A stretch of 64,000 nucleotides of DNA, taken from contig NZ_QKMF01000004.1 in NCBI RefSeq assembly GCF_003208435.1, positions 293,290 to 357,289 of the forward strand, in the 5' to 3' direction. Under the pieces are notes generated by a model, which was given only the letters and a program-made list of their open reading frames with translations, was not told the DNA's origin and searched no databases. Within the stretch, counting starts at the first letter, position 1. Each line of letters starts with the position of its first letter. The position numbers and the translations under genes are program-made. This stretch comes from Pelagimonas varians. Lineage in GTDB: Bacteria; Pseudomonadota; Alphaproteobacteria; Rhodobacterales; Rhodobacteraceae. Below are positions 1-9,508 of the stretch, in pieces.

Positions 1-230
1 GCACTGATCCGGTGCAGGCGCTGAACACTTTGGTTCCGGAGACTTCTGACGGGCCAGTTGCGACAGCCGCAACAATGGAGACCAGCATGCCTGCCATGAA
101 CGCCGTCAGCCGCGCGAAAATGCAGGGCTACGAGGGCGAGGCCTGCGGCGACTGCGGGAACTACACACTGGTGCGCAACGGCACCTGTATGAAGTGCAAC
201 ACCTGCGGATCGACATCCGGGTGCAGCTAA
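1..230 (+). CDS. nrdJ: Vitamin B12-dependent (class II) ribonucleotide reductase, C-terminal fragment
   Basis: The reading frame is open from the window edge (codons from base 3), so only about the last 76 residues are present. The tail carries a cysteine-rich cluster, GEACGDCGNYTLVRNG followed by CMKCNTC and a final GCS. This is the characteristic C-terminal zinc-ribbon-like/redox tail of adenosylcobalamin-dependent ribonucleotide reductases of alphaproteobacteria. The enzyme reduces ribonucleotides to deoxyribonucleotides in the cytoplasm, and the tail cysteines re-reduce the active-site disulfide. The catalytic barrel lies outside the window. The first ATG/GTG in the window is internal and is not a start. 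A hairpin follows 10 nt after the stop. Confidence 0.9.
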   Translation, partial: TDPVQALNTLVPETSDGPVATAATMETSMPAMNAVSRAKMQGYEGEACGDCGNYTLVRNGTCMKCNTCGSTSGCS

Positions 231-240
231 CACACAAGAC

Positions 241-274
241 AAAGGGCAGGTGGTAAACCTGCCCTTTGCAGTTT
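241..274 (+). terminator. Intrinsic terminator-like hairpin after nrdJ
   Basis: There is a perfect 11-bp stem (AAAGGGCAGGT at 241-251 with ACCTGCCCTTT at 257-267), a 5-nt loop and a short T run (TTTT at 271-274). It sits 10 nt beyond the nrdJ stop codon. The U tract is modest. Confidence 0.7.
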
Positions 275-366
275 TCTGGGGTACGTGCGCGTATCCTGAA
301 CGGAGATAGGGCCGCAGGCAAAATCAAGGGCGGTGAAACATAGGAGCCCTATCGACGAAACTAGAC

Positions 367-391
367 GGGTCCCTTAGGGGGCCCTTTTTTT
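367..391 (+). terminator. Strong intrinsic terminator
   Basis: The stem GGGTCCC (367-373) pairs with GGGGCCC (378-384) through one G-U pair and a 4-nt loop. Seven T residues follow (385-391). It would stop read-through from nrdJ before the glycosyltransferase gene that starts at 477. Confidence 0.8.
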
Positions 392-476
392 GTGCGCTGG
401 GTTCGATTTCAAGGGTACCTTGGGCTGTTGCGACCTTTGGCTATGGGTTAGATTTGGTGTCAAAGGGGACATACCT

Positions 477-1346
477 ATGAAAATCGCAGCTTTGACCATG
501 GTACACCGCGACCACTGGGCCTTGTCGCGCTGGTATGCCCATCACGCGGCGCATTTTGGGCCGGAGAACCTGTTTATTGTAGCGCATGGTGCCGATCCTC
601 TGATTCAGGAAATTTGCCCCAAAGCCAGTGTTTTAACCATTGCCCGCGATGGGTTTGACGATTTCGATAAAAAACGCGGTGCCGTTTTAGATGGAATTCA
701 CTCCGGGCTGTCAGCTGTCTATGATTGGGTTGTCCGAACCGATGCGGATGAGCTGATTTGTTATGATCCCGATCAGTACGGCTCTTTGGCCGAGGCGATT
801 ATAGGCGATCACGGCGCGCCTGTTGTCACGGCTTTGGGCTTTGATCTGGTTGAAATGCCCGGTGACGCGCCAATAGCAGAAGGACCGGTGTTTGGGCAGC
901 GCCGTCATATTGCCTTTAGCGGGCATTATTCCAAGGCGGTCGCATCCCGGCGGGCCATCGATTTTTCCCTGCACGGCGTCCGTGTTGCGGCGCGCAGATT
1001 GGCTGGCTTTCCCTTTGAAATGCCAAGGGGGCTATTTTTGGCCCATTTAAAATACGCCAATACGGCGGCCTTAGAGGACGCAAGCAAGGTGCGGATGCAG
1101 GTGGGAAATTCCGGCGGGCACGGCTTGCCCGGGGCCGGATGGCAGGCCGCGGAGGCAGATTCGGTGGCGTTTAAAGCCGTTTTTGCGGACAAACCGGTGT
1201 TGCCGTGGGAAAAGGCCGAGGCCAAAGCCCATGCGACCCTTTCCATCAAGCCGGCACGTTTAGAGCGGCACAACGTCGTAAAAGCCCGAGCGTTGAAGCT
1301 GCCATTTCGAACGCAAATACCGCCAAGATTTCACGGGCAGGGATAG
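477..1346 (+). CDS. Glycosyltransferase family 2-like protein
   Basis: This is a 289-residue cytoplasmic protein that opens with MKIAALTMVHRDHWALSRWY. It carries VRTDADELI at about residues 81-89, the DxD-type nucleotide-sugar/metal site of the Glyco_tranf_2_4 group, in which N-terminal strand motifs such as MVHRD are typical. The donor and acceptor sugars cannot be read from the sequence. The ATG at 477 is chosen over upstream alternatives because AAAGGGGAC lies 7 nt before it. The gene stands alone between a strong terminator and a hairpin shared with icd, so no pathway can be assigned from its neighbours. Confidence 0.75.
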   Translation: MKIAALTMVHRDHWALSRWYAHHAAHFGPENLFIVAHGADPLIQEICPKASVLTIARDGFDDFDKKRGAVLDGIHSGLSAVYDWVVRTDADELICYDPDQYGSLAEAIIGDHGAPVVTALGFDLVEMPGDAPIAEGPVFGQRRHIAFSGHYSKAVASRRAIDFSLHGVRVAARRLAGFPFEMPRGLFLAHLKYANTAALEDASKVRMQVGNSGGHGLPGAGWQAAEADSVAFKAVFADKPVLPWEKAEAKAHATLSIKPARLERHNVVKARALKLPFRTQIPPRFHGQG

Positions 1347-1372
1347 GCCGGAAGGCGTGCAAAACTCACGAC

Positions 1373-1400
1373 GTCCGAAGCCCCAAATCAGGCTTCGGAC
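1373..1400. terminator. Shared hairpin between convergent glycosyltransferase and icd genes
   Basis: A perfect 10-bp inverted repeat, GTCCGAAGCC (1373-1382) and GGCTTCGGAC (1391-1400), has an 8-nt loop. It lies between the two convergent stops (1346 and 1416). On the minus strand it is followed after some bases by GTTTTG, and on the plus strand by ATTTG. It probably terminates both genes. Confidence 0.65.
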
Positions 1401-1415
1401 ATTTGTTGGTTGACG

Positions 1416-2630
1416 TTAGCCAGCCAGTGCTTTGTTCAGGTTTTCGTCAATCTTTTCAAGGAAGCCCATGGTTGTGAGCCAGCCCTGATTGGGACCAACC
1501 AACAGGGCCAGATCCTTGGTCATATGTCCGGATTCCACCGTATCGATGATCACCTTTTCAAGCGTTTCGGCAAAGCCCTGCAGCGCTTCGTTTTCATCCA
1601 GCTTCGCACGGTGCTTAAGCGCTCCGGTCCACGCATAGATGGACGCGATCGAGTTGGTAGACGTCGCTTCACCGGCCTGATGTTGGCGATAATGGCGGGT
1701 GACGGTGCCGTGGGCGGCCTCGGCCTCAACGATCTTGCCATCCGGTGTCATCAACTGCGATGCCATCATGCCCAATGACCCAAAACCTTGTGCCACGGTA
1801 TCGGATTGTACGTCGCCGTCATAGTTTTTGCAGGCCCAGACAAAGCCGCCGTTCCATTTCAAAGCACAAGCCACCATGTCATCGATCAGACGGTGTTGGT
1901 ATTCAATACCGGCTTCCTTGAATTGGGCTTCAAACTCTTCTTCAAAAATCTCCTGAAACAGGTCTTTGAAACGACCGTCGTAGGCCTTGAGAATGGTGTT
2001 TTTGGTCGACAAATAGACCGGCCAGCCCAGATTGAGCCCGTAATTCAGGGATGCGCGGGCGAAATCACGAATGGAATCGTCCAGATTGTACATGCCCATA
2101 GTGACGCCGGCACTTGGCGCGTCATAGATTTCTTTTTCGATGACAGTGCCGTCGTCGCCCTCGAATTTCATCGTGATCTTGCCCTTACCGGGAAAGCGGA
2201 AATCCGTGGCTTTGTATTGATCGCCAAAGGCATGACGGCCCACAACGATCGGCTGTGTCCAACCGGGAACAAGGCGCGGCACGTTTTTGCAAATAATCGG
2301 CTGGCGGAACACAACACCACCCAGGATGTTGCGGATGGTGCCATTTGGGCTGCGCCACATTTTTTTCAGCCCAAATTCCTCAACCCGCTGCTCATCCGGA
2401 GTGATCGTTGCACACTTTACGGCAACGCCAACCTCCTTGGTTTTTTCGGCGGCGTCGATGGTGATTTGGTCCTCGGTCCGGTCGCGTTCTTCGATGCCCA
2501 GATCATAATAGAGCAAATCAATGTCAAGGTAGGGCAAAATCAAATTGTCTTTGATGAAATGCCAAATAATACGGGTCATTTCATCCCCGTCCATTTCAAC
2601 AATCGGATTCGTTACCTTGATCTTGGTCAT
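1416..2630 (-). CDS. icd: NADP-dependent isocitrate dehydrogenase
   Basis: This is a complete 404-residue protein of the homodimeric eukaryote-like (IDH1/IDH2) NADP class. It oxidatively decarboxylates isocitrate to 2-oxoglutarate in the TCA cycle. Landmarks include the N-terminal [16 protein letters not shown] block, the phosphate/substrate segment [16 protein letters not shown], the [14 protein letters not shown] block, and the late [16 protein letters not shown] and [13 protein letters not shown] nucleotide-binding segments. Length and motif order match the family. The gene is transcribed alone and converges on the glycosyltransferase. The start ATG at 2630 is preceded by a weak GAG ribosome-binding sequence. 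Confidence 0.96.
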   Translation of the reverse strand: MTKIKVTNPIVEMDGDEMTRIIWHFIKDNLILPYLDIDLLYYDLGIEERDRTEDQITIDAAEKTKEVGVAVKCATITPDEQRVEEFGLKKMWRSPNGTIRNILGGVVFRQPIICKNVPRLVPGWTQPIVVGRHAFGDQYKATDFRFPGKGKITMKFEGDDGTVIEKEIYDAPSAGVTMGMYNLDDSIRDFARASLNYGLNLGWPVYLSTKNTILKAYDGRFKDLFQEIFEEEFEAQFKEAGIEYQHRLIDDMVACALKWNGGFVWACKNYDGDVQSDTVAQGFGSLGMMASQLMTPDGKIVEAEAAHGTVTRHYRQHQAGEATSTNSIASIYAWTGALKHRAKLDENEALQGFAETLEKVIIDTVESGHMTKDLALLVGPNQGWLTTMGFLEKIDENLNKALAG

Positions 2631-2934
2631 CGCAATCTCACTTTACTGGCGCGTGTGTTTGAACGCTTCATAACCTACTTTGGTTGCTGAGAAAAGACTG
2701 TATGCAATGGTATACTGAAATCACATCAAAAGAATGGCGGCAATTGAAGGCAGTTTCTTGGCGGCGTTAAAGGCTGCGAAACGCAACTGGTGTAGCGATG
2801 AATGGGGGTACAAAGACCTGCATCGTCTGATTTGGAATGGCATTTCACCCAAAAATGGATTGGTCCGCAGGCTGCGTACAAAAAGTATCTGGTCCCTGTA
2901 CAGGCAGGGTGTTGGTGAGATGGAGAGCAGTTTG

Positions 2935-4479
2935 ATGAGTGTTTTGTTGCGGGTTTCTGAAAGGCTCCAAGCTTGGGATCTTCCTTTGATGACATCCTTG
3001 TTTTTGGTGCCCATTACTTTGTTTTCAGCCGCATTCGCAGGCTCTTCTCTGGCCGTGGCCGCAGTCGGTTCTCTGGGGATGGCAGCGGCAGCTGTGTTGT
3101 CCCATCGCTTGGCACCCAAATTTTCCGACTATATAAAAACCGCCTCTGTTTTGGGGCAAACGATGTTGATCACGGCACTGTTCGAAGGGCATGCGTGGCA
3201 AACAGACACCCACGTTTTGTATTTTGCATTTTTGGCTTTGGTGTCAACAATGGGTCGTATTCCTGTGCTGTTTTGGGCAAGTAGCCTGACAATCGCGCAT
3301 CAGATGGTATTGGCTACCGTTGCTCCAAGTTTGCTGTTTCCTTCCGCCGGATTGGTTGAGAATCTGACGCGCAGCGGTTTTCACAGTGGCGTGGTTCTGA
3401 TCGAAGCGTTCATTTTGGCCATCGCGATTGCGCAGCGCACCGCTGACGCACGAAAAATTGAGATTAAAAGCAAAGAGTTGGAGGCAGAGACGCGTCTCAC
3501 CGCTGATGCGCACAAAGATGCGCAAGAGGCGCATGAAAAAGCCAGAAGTGTGATTGCCGCCTTGCGAAACACCCTAACGCAATTGGCAGGTCGCAATTTG
3601 ACGTGTCACATTCAGGACGGATTTCCTGAAGAATACGATGTCTTGCGGGAAGATTTTAACATCGCGGTTGAAACCCTTCGTGAAGCATTTTCGCGAGCAG
3701 ATGGGGTTGCGGATGAGCTGGCGCTTGATGCGATGCAACTGGTCAAAGCGGTGCATAGCATGTCTCAGCTTACTGATGCGCAGGCAGGTTCCCTAACTGA
3801 CATGAACACGACGGCGACTGAGTTAAAAGCCGCGTTGGCAAAAACGGCTGAGCAGGCCAGCCACGCGGCCATGAGCGCTGGTGAAGTGCGCTCCAGTGCG
3901 ATGCAGGGCGGTGAGGTTACTCAAAACGCTATTGAAGCCATGCAGATGATTGAATCTTCATCGCGCGAAATCTCACAAATCGTCGACTTGATTGATGATG
4001 TATCGTTTCAAACCAACCTTTTGGCGCTTAATGCTGGTGTTGAGGCTGCACGTGCCGGAGAAGCAGGCAAAGGGTTCGCTGTTGTGGCTGCCGAAGTCAG
4101 ACAGCTGGCCCAAAGCACTTCTGAGGCGGCCAGTGGAATCAAACGTCTGATCACAAAAAGCAGCGATCAGGTCAGTAGTGGAGCCGAATTGGTGAATGCC
4201 GCCGGTCGCCACCTAGAGCAAATTGAAGGCAAAATTGCGGAGATGGATGGTTTGGCATCCTCAATTTCTGATCAAAACCATCAGCAGGCCGAGGCATTGG
4301 CACGGCTACATGGGATGGTCGAGAAAGCCGACACCGAAACAAAGAAAACGGTGGAAATGGGGGGGCAGCTTGGTGCCATGAGCCGCCGTTTGACCATGGC
4401 CTCCAAAAAACTGTCCGAAGATTTGGCGGCCTTTTCCCTAACTGATGAAGATTTGTTGGACGGGGCTAAGGCGGCTTAG
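2935..4479 (+). CDS. Membrane-bound methyl-accepting chemotaxis protein without a periplasmic sensor domain
   Basis: The N-terminal ~190 residues are a block of about six hydrophobic segments with only short loops. A linker rich in heptad-like repeats follows, then the MCP signalling domain. The hairpin tip is clear: [20 protein letters not shown] followed by [20 protein letters not shown]. The protein should signal to CheA/CheW from the inner membrane. The start at 2935 is preferred because GGAGAG lies 7 nt upstream. The frame is open much further upstream, and an ATG at 2920 is possible. No che genes are nearby. With no extracytoplasmic ligand domain, the stimulus is probably sensed in or at the membrane. 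Confidence 0.88.
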   Translation: MSVLLRVSERLQAWDLPLMTSLFLVPITLFSAAFAGSSLAVAAVGSLGMAAAAVLSHRLAPKFSDYIKTASVLGQTMLITALFEGHAWQTDTHVLYFAFLALVSTMGRIPVLFWASSLTIAHQMVLATVAPSLLFPSAGLVENLTRSGFHSGVVLIEAFILAIAIAQRTADARKIEIKSKELEAETRLTADAHKDAQEAHEKARSVIAALRNTLTQLAGRNLTCHIQDGFPEEYDVLREDFNIAVETLREAFSRADGVADELALDAMQLVKAVHSMSQLTDAQAGSLTDMNTTATELKAALAKTAEQASHAAMSAGEVRSSAMQGGEVTQNAIEAMQMIESSSREISQIVDLIDDVSFQTNLLALNAGVEAARAGEAGKGFAVVAAEVRQLAQSTSEAASGIKRLITKSSDQVSSGAELVNAAGRHLEQIEGKIAEMDGLASSISDQNHQQAEALARLHGMVEKADTETKKTVEMGGQLGAMSRRLTMASKKLSEDLAAFSLTDEDLLDGAKAA

Positions 4480-4487
4480 CCCTCTAA

Positions 4488-5699
4488 TTAGGCGGACGCA
4501 TGCGACCTTTCGGCCTTTGCCATGAACAGCATCGTGATCAAAGCGAAGGCTGTGTATGTCAAAATACCCAGTACCAAGGGCGTGATGGTTCCGGAAAAGC
4601 TAAGGCTAATCGGGGCGGCCAACAAAACCGCCACAACCGTCGCGATAAATCCCATGATGGACGCGGCCAGTCCTGCGATATTGCCCATGGGCTCCATTGC
4701 GATGGCGTTCAGATTTCCCAACGTCAGACCAACTTGGAAAAACACGGTCGTTTGCCAAATCACAAATGTATAAAAGGCTGCATCGCCGGAGATGCCCATG
4801 ATCACGCTGCCCAACATCACCGAGCTGAACAACATTTGAGCCCGTAAAATTCCTGACACAAGACGCCGCATACCGACCCGCATCACCAAGGTCGCATTCA
4901 CAAATCCAGAGGTTCCAGCCAGCACCGCGACGCCGCCAAACCAGTAGGGAAAGCTGTCGGCCCGCCCGAATACTTCATCATAAACAGGTTGAACCATCGA
5001 AACCATTGAAAACAAGATCGCGAAACAAAAGCCTTGCGCGACAATCGACAAACGGACCACTGGGTTTCGAAACATATCGCAGGTCGCCGACCACAGTGAC
5101 CGCGCCGTAAAGGGGCGGCGTTTATCAACGGGCAATGTTTCAGGTAGACGCAGAGCAAACCATAAACTTGAAATACCGGCAAATATTGCGAAGGACCAAA
5201 AAACTGCGGGCCACCCGCTCCAGGCAATTAAAATGGATCCAAACAGTGGGGCGATTGCTGGCACCATGGTGAAAATGATCATCACAAAAGAAATGGTTCG
5301 GGCCATTTCCCGCCCGGAAAACAGATCCCGTAAAACTGCCATCGACACGACCCGTGGGCCAGCCGCGCCGAGCCCCTGGACAAAGCGGGTTACCAATAGC
5401 ATTTCCAGACTGTCGGATTTTGCTGCGATAAGAGCGGCGATGATATAAAGGCAGCCGCCTCCAAGCACGACAGGTTTGCGCCCCAACCAATCTGATAAGG
5501 GGCCAGTGATCAGCGTTCCGACCCCCATGCCAAAGACAAAGCTCGTCACTACAAATTGTGCCCGATTCACGTCTTGCGGGGTCAAGGTTTCCGCGATTTC
5601 CGGGAGCGCGGGCAACATTGCATCGATTGAAAAGGCTATCGTGGCAAAAAGCATCGCAATAATTGAGATAATTTCAAGCTTTGAAGGAAGGGCGCGCAT
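4488..5699 (-). CDS. MFS multidrug exporter, Bcr/CflA type
   Basis: This is a 403-residue protein with twelve predicted hydrophobic segments. The Bcr/CflA signature region is present: FVFGMGVGTLITGPLSDWLG then RKPVVLGGG (motif A, between TM2 and TM3) and RFVQGLGAAGPRVVSMAVLR (motif B/C region with the conserved arginine). The family exports drugs and small metabolites by proton antiport across the inner membrane, and the substrate is unknown here. It converges on the chemoreceptor gene with only 8 nt between the stops. Its promoter must lie in 5700-5832, shared divergently with the small secreted protein. Confidence 0.9.
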   Translation of the reverse strand: MRALPSKLEIISIIAMLFATIAFSIDAMLPALPEIAETLTPQDVNRAQFVVTSFVFGMGVGTLITGPLSDWLGRKPVVLGGGCLYIIAALIAAKSDSLEMLLVTRFVQGLGAAGPRVVSMAVLRDLFSGREMARTISFVMIIFTMVPAIAPLFGSILIAWSGWPAVFWSFAIFAGISSLWFALRLPETLPVDKRRPFTARSLWSATCDMFRNPVVRLSIVAQGFCFAILFSMVSMVQPVYDEVFGRADSFPYWFGGVAVLAGTSGFVNATLVMRVGMRRLVSGILRAQMLFSSVMLGSVIMGISGDAAFYTFVIWQTTVFFQVGLTLGNLNAIAMEPMGNIAGLAASIMGFIATVVAVLLAAPISLSFSGTITPLVLGILTYTAFALITMLFMAKAERSHASA

Positions 5700-5832
5700 A
5701 AAACCTCGCAGGCAAAGACAAGCGCGTAGCAGCCATCGCTTTGAAAGAACAGGTCGATCCGGTGCGAATTTTGCGCTTTATTAATCCGATTAAATCTGTC
5801 AGGTAATGCGAAATCAAAATAGGAGACCACCA

Positions 5833-6147
5833 ATGCCCCACATCCGCAGTTTAACCGCAGCCGCGCTTTTCCTTGTCGGAACAGGCGCGTTTGCGTCTGG
5901 CCCAGGAGAAAACCATGGCGGCGAAGCCTACCTTGACGGTGGCGTTTTCACATATGATGTATTTGAACAGTCGGTGGATCACGTCGATTTGGAAAACTGT
6001 CCAACAGAGTTCGATCCGGATGTTGTTTTCTGCCGCATGACATTGGCCTCTGAGATGGCCAACATCTTTGTGTTTGCATTTGACGGTGACCAGCCACTTT
6101 TGGCGGTCAAAAGCTATGAACTTGGCGAAGACTTCTTGCCGTTCTAA
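5833..6147 (+). CDS. Small secreted protein of unknown function
   Basis: This 104-residue protein has a clear Sec signal peptide (MPHIRSLTAAALFLVGTGAF with cleavage near AFA-SG). The mature region is acidic and holds two cysteines (NCPTEF and VFCRM) that could form a disulfide in the periplasm. AGGAGA at 5821-5826 fixes the ATG at 5833. I recognise no domain. The stop codon overlaps the stop of the convergent K+ channel gene (CTAA at 6144-6147). Confidence 0.75.
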   Translation: MPHIRSLTAAALFLVGTGAFASGPGENHGGEAYLDGGVFTYDVFEQSVDHVDLENCPTEFDPDVVFCRMTLASEMANIFVFAFDGDQPLLAVKSYELGEDFLPF

Positions 6148-6512
6148 GACCTGTAATCGGGTTCCTGATTGTCCGGAGCCCGATCTTGGTTGGCAGTCTG
6201 CGGTTCTTCACGGCCCAGCGTTGCATGAAGAGTTTCGGTATGATGTTCACGTCGGCGAATTGCGTAATGGCCGAATTGTTGGATCGCAGCTGCAAAAATC
6301 CCCAGCCCGGTAATGATAAAAACGGTGGTTCCAATTTTTCCGATAGCAGTGGCGGGCACCAGTTCCCCGTAACCAACCGTCGATAGGGTGACCACAGTAA
6401 AGAAATACGAATCCAGCCAGGACCATTCTTCAACAACGTGAAAAAAAACAGTTCCGATTGAAATCACCGCGATCATCATGGCGACCAATGTCATCACCTT
6501 GTAGCCGTTCAT
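6144..6512 (-). CDS. Two-transmembrane potassium channel (Ion_trans_2 type)
   Basis: This is a 122-residue membrane protein with a first TM helix (residues ~5-25), a pore loop containing the K+ selectivity filter TLSTVGYGELVP, and a second TM helix (GTTVFIITGLGIFAAAI). It matches minimal KcsA-like channels, which work as tetramers. The cytoplasmic tail is short, hydrophilic and acidic, with no RCK domain. The ATG at 6512 overlaps the stop of the upstream FrnE-like gene (ATGA), and AAGGAGAAGG lies just upstream, so the two are translationally coupled. A longer frame exists upstream, but its extra residues do not look like part of the family. Confidence 0.88.
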   Translation of the reverse strand: MNGYKVMTLVAMMIAVISIGTVFFHVVEEWSWLDSYFFTVVTLSTVGYGELVPATAIGKIGTTVFIITGLGIFAAAIQQFGHYAIRRREHHTETLHATLGREEPQTANQDRAPDNQEPDYRS

Positions 6513-7153
6513 GCGGATTGGCCTTCTCCTTGACGCAATTCCGCAATGACCTGCGCCCAAAGTTCCGGTGGCTGCGCACCCGGCACCGCATGTTTGCCAG
6601 CGACGATAAAGGTTGGCACTGAATTGATGCCCATACCGCGTGCAGCTGCATCGCGCTCAACAATTTCGCGCTTGTCTTCATCCAAAGACAAAAGACGCAA
6701 CACCACGCTTGCGTCCATCGCACAGCCATCGGCAATATCGGCCAGAACGTCATGGTCCGAAATGTCCCGACCATCGACGAAATAGGCCTGAAACAAGGAC
6801 GACACAACGGCGATTTGCGTGCCTTCAACACCGGACCAATGGATCAGCCGGTGTGCATCGACAGTGTTCGGAGTACGTTTGATCAAATCGAGATTAATGT
6901 CCAATCCGGCGGCAGCGGCGGCTTCATGCACGGGCATGTAGGCTTGGATCGCGCCATCCTTGCCTCCGAATTTGCCTTCGAGATAGGCACGGCGATCCAT
7001 GCCTTCGGCTGGCATCGCTGGATTCAACATGAATGGCAGCCAGCGGATTTGGAATGGATGATCGTGATGATCGGCCAAGGCTTTGTCGAGATGGGCCTTT
7101 CCGATATAGCACCAAGGGCAAATCGGGTCGGAAAAGATGTCGAGTTGGATCAT
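6509..7153 (-). CDS. DsbA-family oxidoreductase, FrnE-like
   Basis: This is a 214-residue thioredoxin-fold protein with the active site SDPICPWCYIG near residue 10. The conserved C-terminal segment GINSVPTFIV includes the cis-proline. There is no signal peptide, so it acts in the cytoplasm like FrnE and 2-hydroxychromene-2-carboxylate isomerase relatives. The CPWC dithiol favours a thiol-disulfide role. The start at 7153 (MIQLDIFSDP) is supported by AAGGACA upstream, and an alternative start 24 nt earlier exists. It is the first gene of a two-gene unit with the K+ channel. Its client proteins are unknown. Confidence 0.87.
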   Translation of the reverse strand: MIQLDIFSDPICPWCYIGKAHLDKALADHHDHPFQIRWLPFMLNPAMPAEGMDRRAYLEGKFGGKDGAIQAYMPVHEAAAAAGLDINLDLIKRTPNTVDAHRLIHWSGVEGTQIAVVSSLFQAYFVDGRDISDHDVLADIADGCAMDASVVLRLLSLDEDKREIVERDAAARGMGINSVPTFIVAGKHAVPGAQPPELWAQVIAELRQGEGQSA

Positions 7154-7221
7154 GAATCGTGTCCTTTTGGCCGGCAACGACCCAGATGTATCAATGCAGT
7201 GCCCGAATGGCGAGGCTTGCG

Positions 7222-8727
7222 TTATGAGCTGTCTTTTAAGCGCTGTCGCAACAATTTGCCATTGGGGTTTTTAGGCATGGCTTCAATGCGGACAAAACTG
7301 CGCGGGCATTTGTATTTTGCCAGTCGCTGACCGGCGATGTCTTTGAGTTGGTCTTCGTCCAAGGGCGCTGCAGACGTGTAAAAAGCCGTGATAAGGCGCA
7401 CGTCGGCTTTGACTGCAATATCGGTCACGGCCAATTCCGTCACACCGGGCAATCCATGTAAGGCGGCTTCGACCTCAAGTGGAGAAACGCGATAGCCGCC
7501 CGCGTTCATCATATCGTCATTGCGACCCAGATAGGTGATCTGGCCGTCTGTATCCATCATCGCTTGATCGCCGGTTAAGAACCAGTCACCGACAAACTTG
7601 TCTTGGGTCGCATCTGGTGCGCCGATGTATTCCAGCATCAAGCCGGGATCGCTGCTGTGGACTGCGATCACGCCTTCGGTGCCCAAAGGAACAGGTGAAC
7701 CGGAATCATCCAAAATTGCAATCCGGCGGCCATGTTGCGGGCTGCCCAAGGTTCCGGCTTTGCTGGGGGCTGACGGTGATGCTGAAATGAAGGTTGAGCA
7801 TTCCGACATGCCGTAGGCTTCATATATTCGGGTTCCGGTACGGTCTTGCCAGCCTTCACGCAAGCTGGAGGATAGTTTTTCACCGGCGGCCAATCCGTGC
7901 CGCAGATGCGGCAAGTCAGGGGATGGGAACTTGAGTATCTGGCGGTAAACCCCCGGTGCAGCAGCAAAAATGCTTGCTTTATACCGGTGCAATAACAGGG
8001 CCAACTGCGCAGGATCCGTGCCATCGACAGGAATCAGGGCCGTCGCACCGCGCGTCCACGGGTCCATCAACCCGGTGCCCAGCGTGTAGGTCCAGTTGAA
8101 CGCTCCGGCGTGTAGCAAAATGTCGTCTGACTTCAGGTCATACCAGCCATCCATCATCATCTGCCGCGCCCAGATTGCCCGATGGGCATGGCCAACCGCC
8201 CGCGGCGTTCCCGACGTGCCGGAGGTATAGATGATATAGGCCAAGCGGTTCGGATCGCCCAAGTTGAACTCGGCCGGTGGCAGGTCATGCCAGCCCTCAT
8301 ACTGTGCAGCAGTAAAAACGGGAATATCGACGTTCGGGCAGGCAATGCCGTCGCCGCGCAAAATCGCTGCCGGAGACAGTTGTGCAAGAATCTTCGACAC
8401 TTCGATTTCGGTCAGCTGTGACGAGGTCGGAACGGGAATAATACCGGCGGCGATTGCCCCCAGATAGGCAATCGGAAAATCCACCGAATTGCCTAGGCGC
8501 ATCAGCATAATGTCACCGGGCTTCAACCCGCTTTCCAACAATCCCGTCGCCGTTCCCAAAATGGCTGAGGTCAGCGCGCCATAACTCCAATCCTTGTGCG
8601 TTGTGGGCGACACAATGGACAGCGCGGTTTTCTCGGGGCATTTGAGGCCTGCGAACAAAACATACTGCGCCAGATTGAAGGGCGTCGGGCAGGGCGCAAG
8701 CGCGCCTGTGTCAAAAAGTGATTGCAT
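7222..8727 (-). CDS. AMP-dependent acyl-CoA synthetase/ligase
   Basis: This is a complete 501-residue adenylating enzyme. The P-loop-like AMP-binding motif YIIYTSGTSGTPRAV lies at about residue 170, followed by YEAYGMSECS and the hinge block WFLTGDQAMMD. The C-terminal YKCPRSFVRIEAMPKNPNGK carries the conserved catalytic lysine near the end. The enzyme forms an acyl-adenylate and then an acyl-CoA; the acid is unknown. It is divergent from the XRE-cupin regulator 81 bp away. Regulators of this kind often control neighbouring acyl-CoA or amino acid metabolism genes, so local control is a reasonable inference. Confidence 0.9.
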   Translation of the reverse strand: MQSLFDTGALAPCPTPFNLAQYVLFAGLKCPEKTALSIVSPTTHKDWSYGALTSAILGTATGLLESGLKPGDIMLMRLGNSVDFPIAYLGAIAAGIIPVPTSSQLTEIEVSKILAQLSPAAILRGDGIACPNVDIPVFTAAQYEGWHDLPPAEFNLGDPNRLAYIIYTSGTSGTPRAVGHAHRAIWARQMMMDGWYDLKSDDILLHAGAFNWTYTLGTGLMDPWTRGATALIPVDGTDPAQLALLLHRYKASIFAAAPGVYRQILKFPSPDLPHLRHGLAAGEKLSSSLREGWQDRTGTRIYEAYGMSECSTFISASPSAPSKAGTLGSPQHGRRIAILDDSGSPVPLGTEGVIAVHSSDPGLMLEYIGAPDATQDKFVGDWFLTGDQAMMDTDGQITYLGRNDDMMNAGGYRVSPLEVEAALHGLPGVTELAVTDIAVKADVRLITAFYTSAAPLDEDQLKDIAGQRLAKYKCPRSFVRIEAMPKNPNGKLLRQRLKDSS

Positions 8728-8808
8728 GGGCTTGACCTAAGCCTCGCGGCGCATCGGTTCAAGTTGATTGCTTGCCTGAACGATGCTCTGCGCCTATAGC
8801 AGGACACT

Positions 8809-9429
8809 ATGACGCGAGATCCAAAATCCCTTATCAGTATTGCACGCGAAAATGGCGACGATACCGTTCCAGAGCCTCTCGACTTGGGGGTGCGCGTGCG
8901 CGACCTGCGCAAGGAAAAGAACTGGACGTTGGAACAGGCCGCCAAGCAGGCCGGTCTGGCACGGTCCACGCTCTCCAAGATTGAGAACGGGCAGATGTCA
9001 CCAACCTATGACGCGCTGAAAAAGCTGGCTGTCGGGTTGGAAATCAGTGTGCCGCAGCTGTTTACGCAGCCGCAGCAGGAAAAGGTCAATGGCCGGATGG
9101 CGGTCAACCGCTCGGGCGAAGGGCAGCAACATGCCACCGCGACCTATGAACACGAACTGCTGGCTGAAAATCTGACGCGCAAGAAAATGCTTCCGTATCG
9201 GGCGCGGGTGCGGGCGCGGACAATGGAAGAATTTGACGGTTGGGTCCGCCACGATGGCGAAGAATTTTTGTATGTACTGACCGGTGTGGTGCGGCTCTAT
9301 ACCGAATTCTATGGCCCGATTGAAATGCGCCGCGGTGACAGTGCCTATTACGATTCCACCATGGGACATAACGTGATTTCGGTGTCTGACGAAGATGCAT
9401 CCATTTTGTGGGTCACGTCTCTGACCTAA
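8809..9429 (+). CDS. XRE-family transcriptional regulator with C-terminal cupin domain
   Basis: This 206-residue protein has a helix-turn-helix at about residues 28-82 (VRDLRKEKNWTLEQAAKQAG then LARSTLSKIENGQMSPTYDA). A cupin sensor domain spans about 120-206 and includes EFLYVLTGVVRLYTEFYGPI and GDSAYYDSTMGHNV. This class binds a small ligand in the cupin barrel and represses or activates an adjacent operon. The divergent acyl-CoA synthetase is the obvious candidate target. The ATG at 8809 has only a weak upstream ribosome-binding sequence. The gene ends at a strong bidirectional terminator. Confidence 0.9.
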   Translation: MTRDPKSLISIARENGDDTVPEPLDLGVRVRDLRKEKNWTLEQAAKQAGLARSTLSKIENGQMSPTYDALKKLAVGLEISVPQLFTQPQQEKVNGRMAVNRSGEGQQHATATYEHELLAENLTRKKMLPYRARVRARTMEEFDGWVRHDGEEFLYVLTGVVRLYTEFYGPIEMRRGDSAYYDSTMGHNVISVSDEDASILWVTSLT

Positions 9430-9451
9430 GTCCGAAGAAAAAGAAGTAATG

Positions 9452-9487
9452 AAAAAGGCCCGCGCTTGGGGAGCGCGGGCCTTTTTT
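9452..9487. terminator. Bidirectional intrinsic terminator
   Basis: The stem AAAAAGGCCCGCGCT (9452-9466) pairs with AGCGCGGGCCTTTTTT (9472-9487) around a 5-nt loop. The A run and T run make it a U-tract terminator in both directions. It separates the convergent XRE-cupin and livM genes. Confidence 0.9.
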
Positions 9488-9508
9488 ACTTGTTGTTCTG
9501 CCAAGACT

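Noticed and set aside
1788..2690. 300-codon open frame antisense to icd
   Set aside because: It lies opposite a clear, complete icd gene. Its translation has no family motifs and arises from the codon bias of the opposite strand.
2734..2934. Upstream extension of the chemoreceptor frame (67 more codons)
   Set aside because: There is no ribosome-binding sequence at the first start, and the extra residues are hydrophilic and unlike receptor N-termini. GGAGAG before 2935 is a better start signal.
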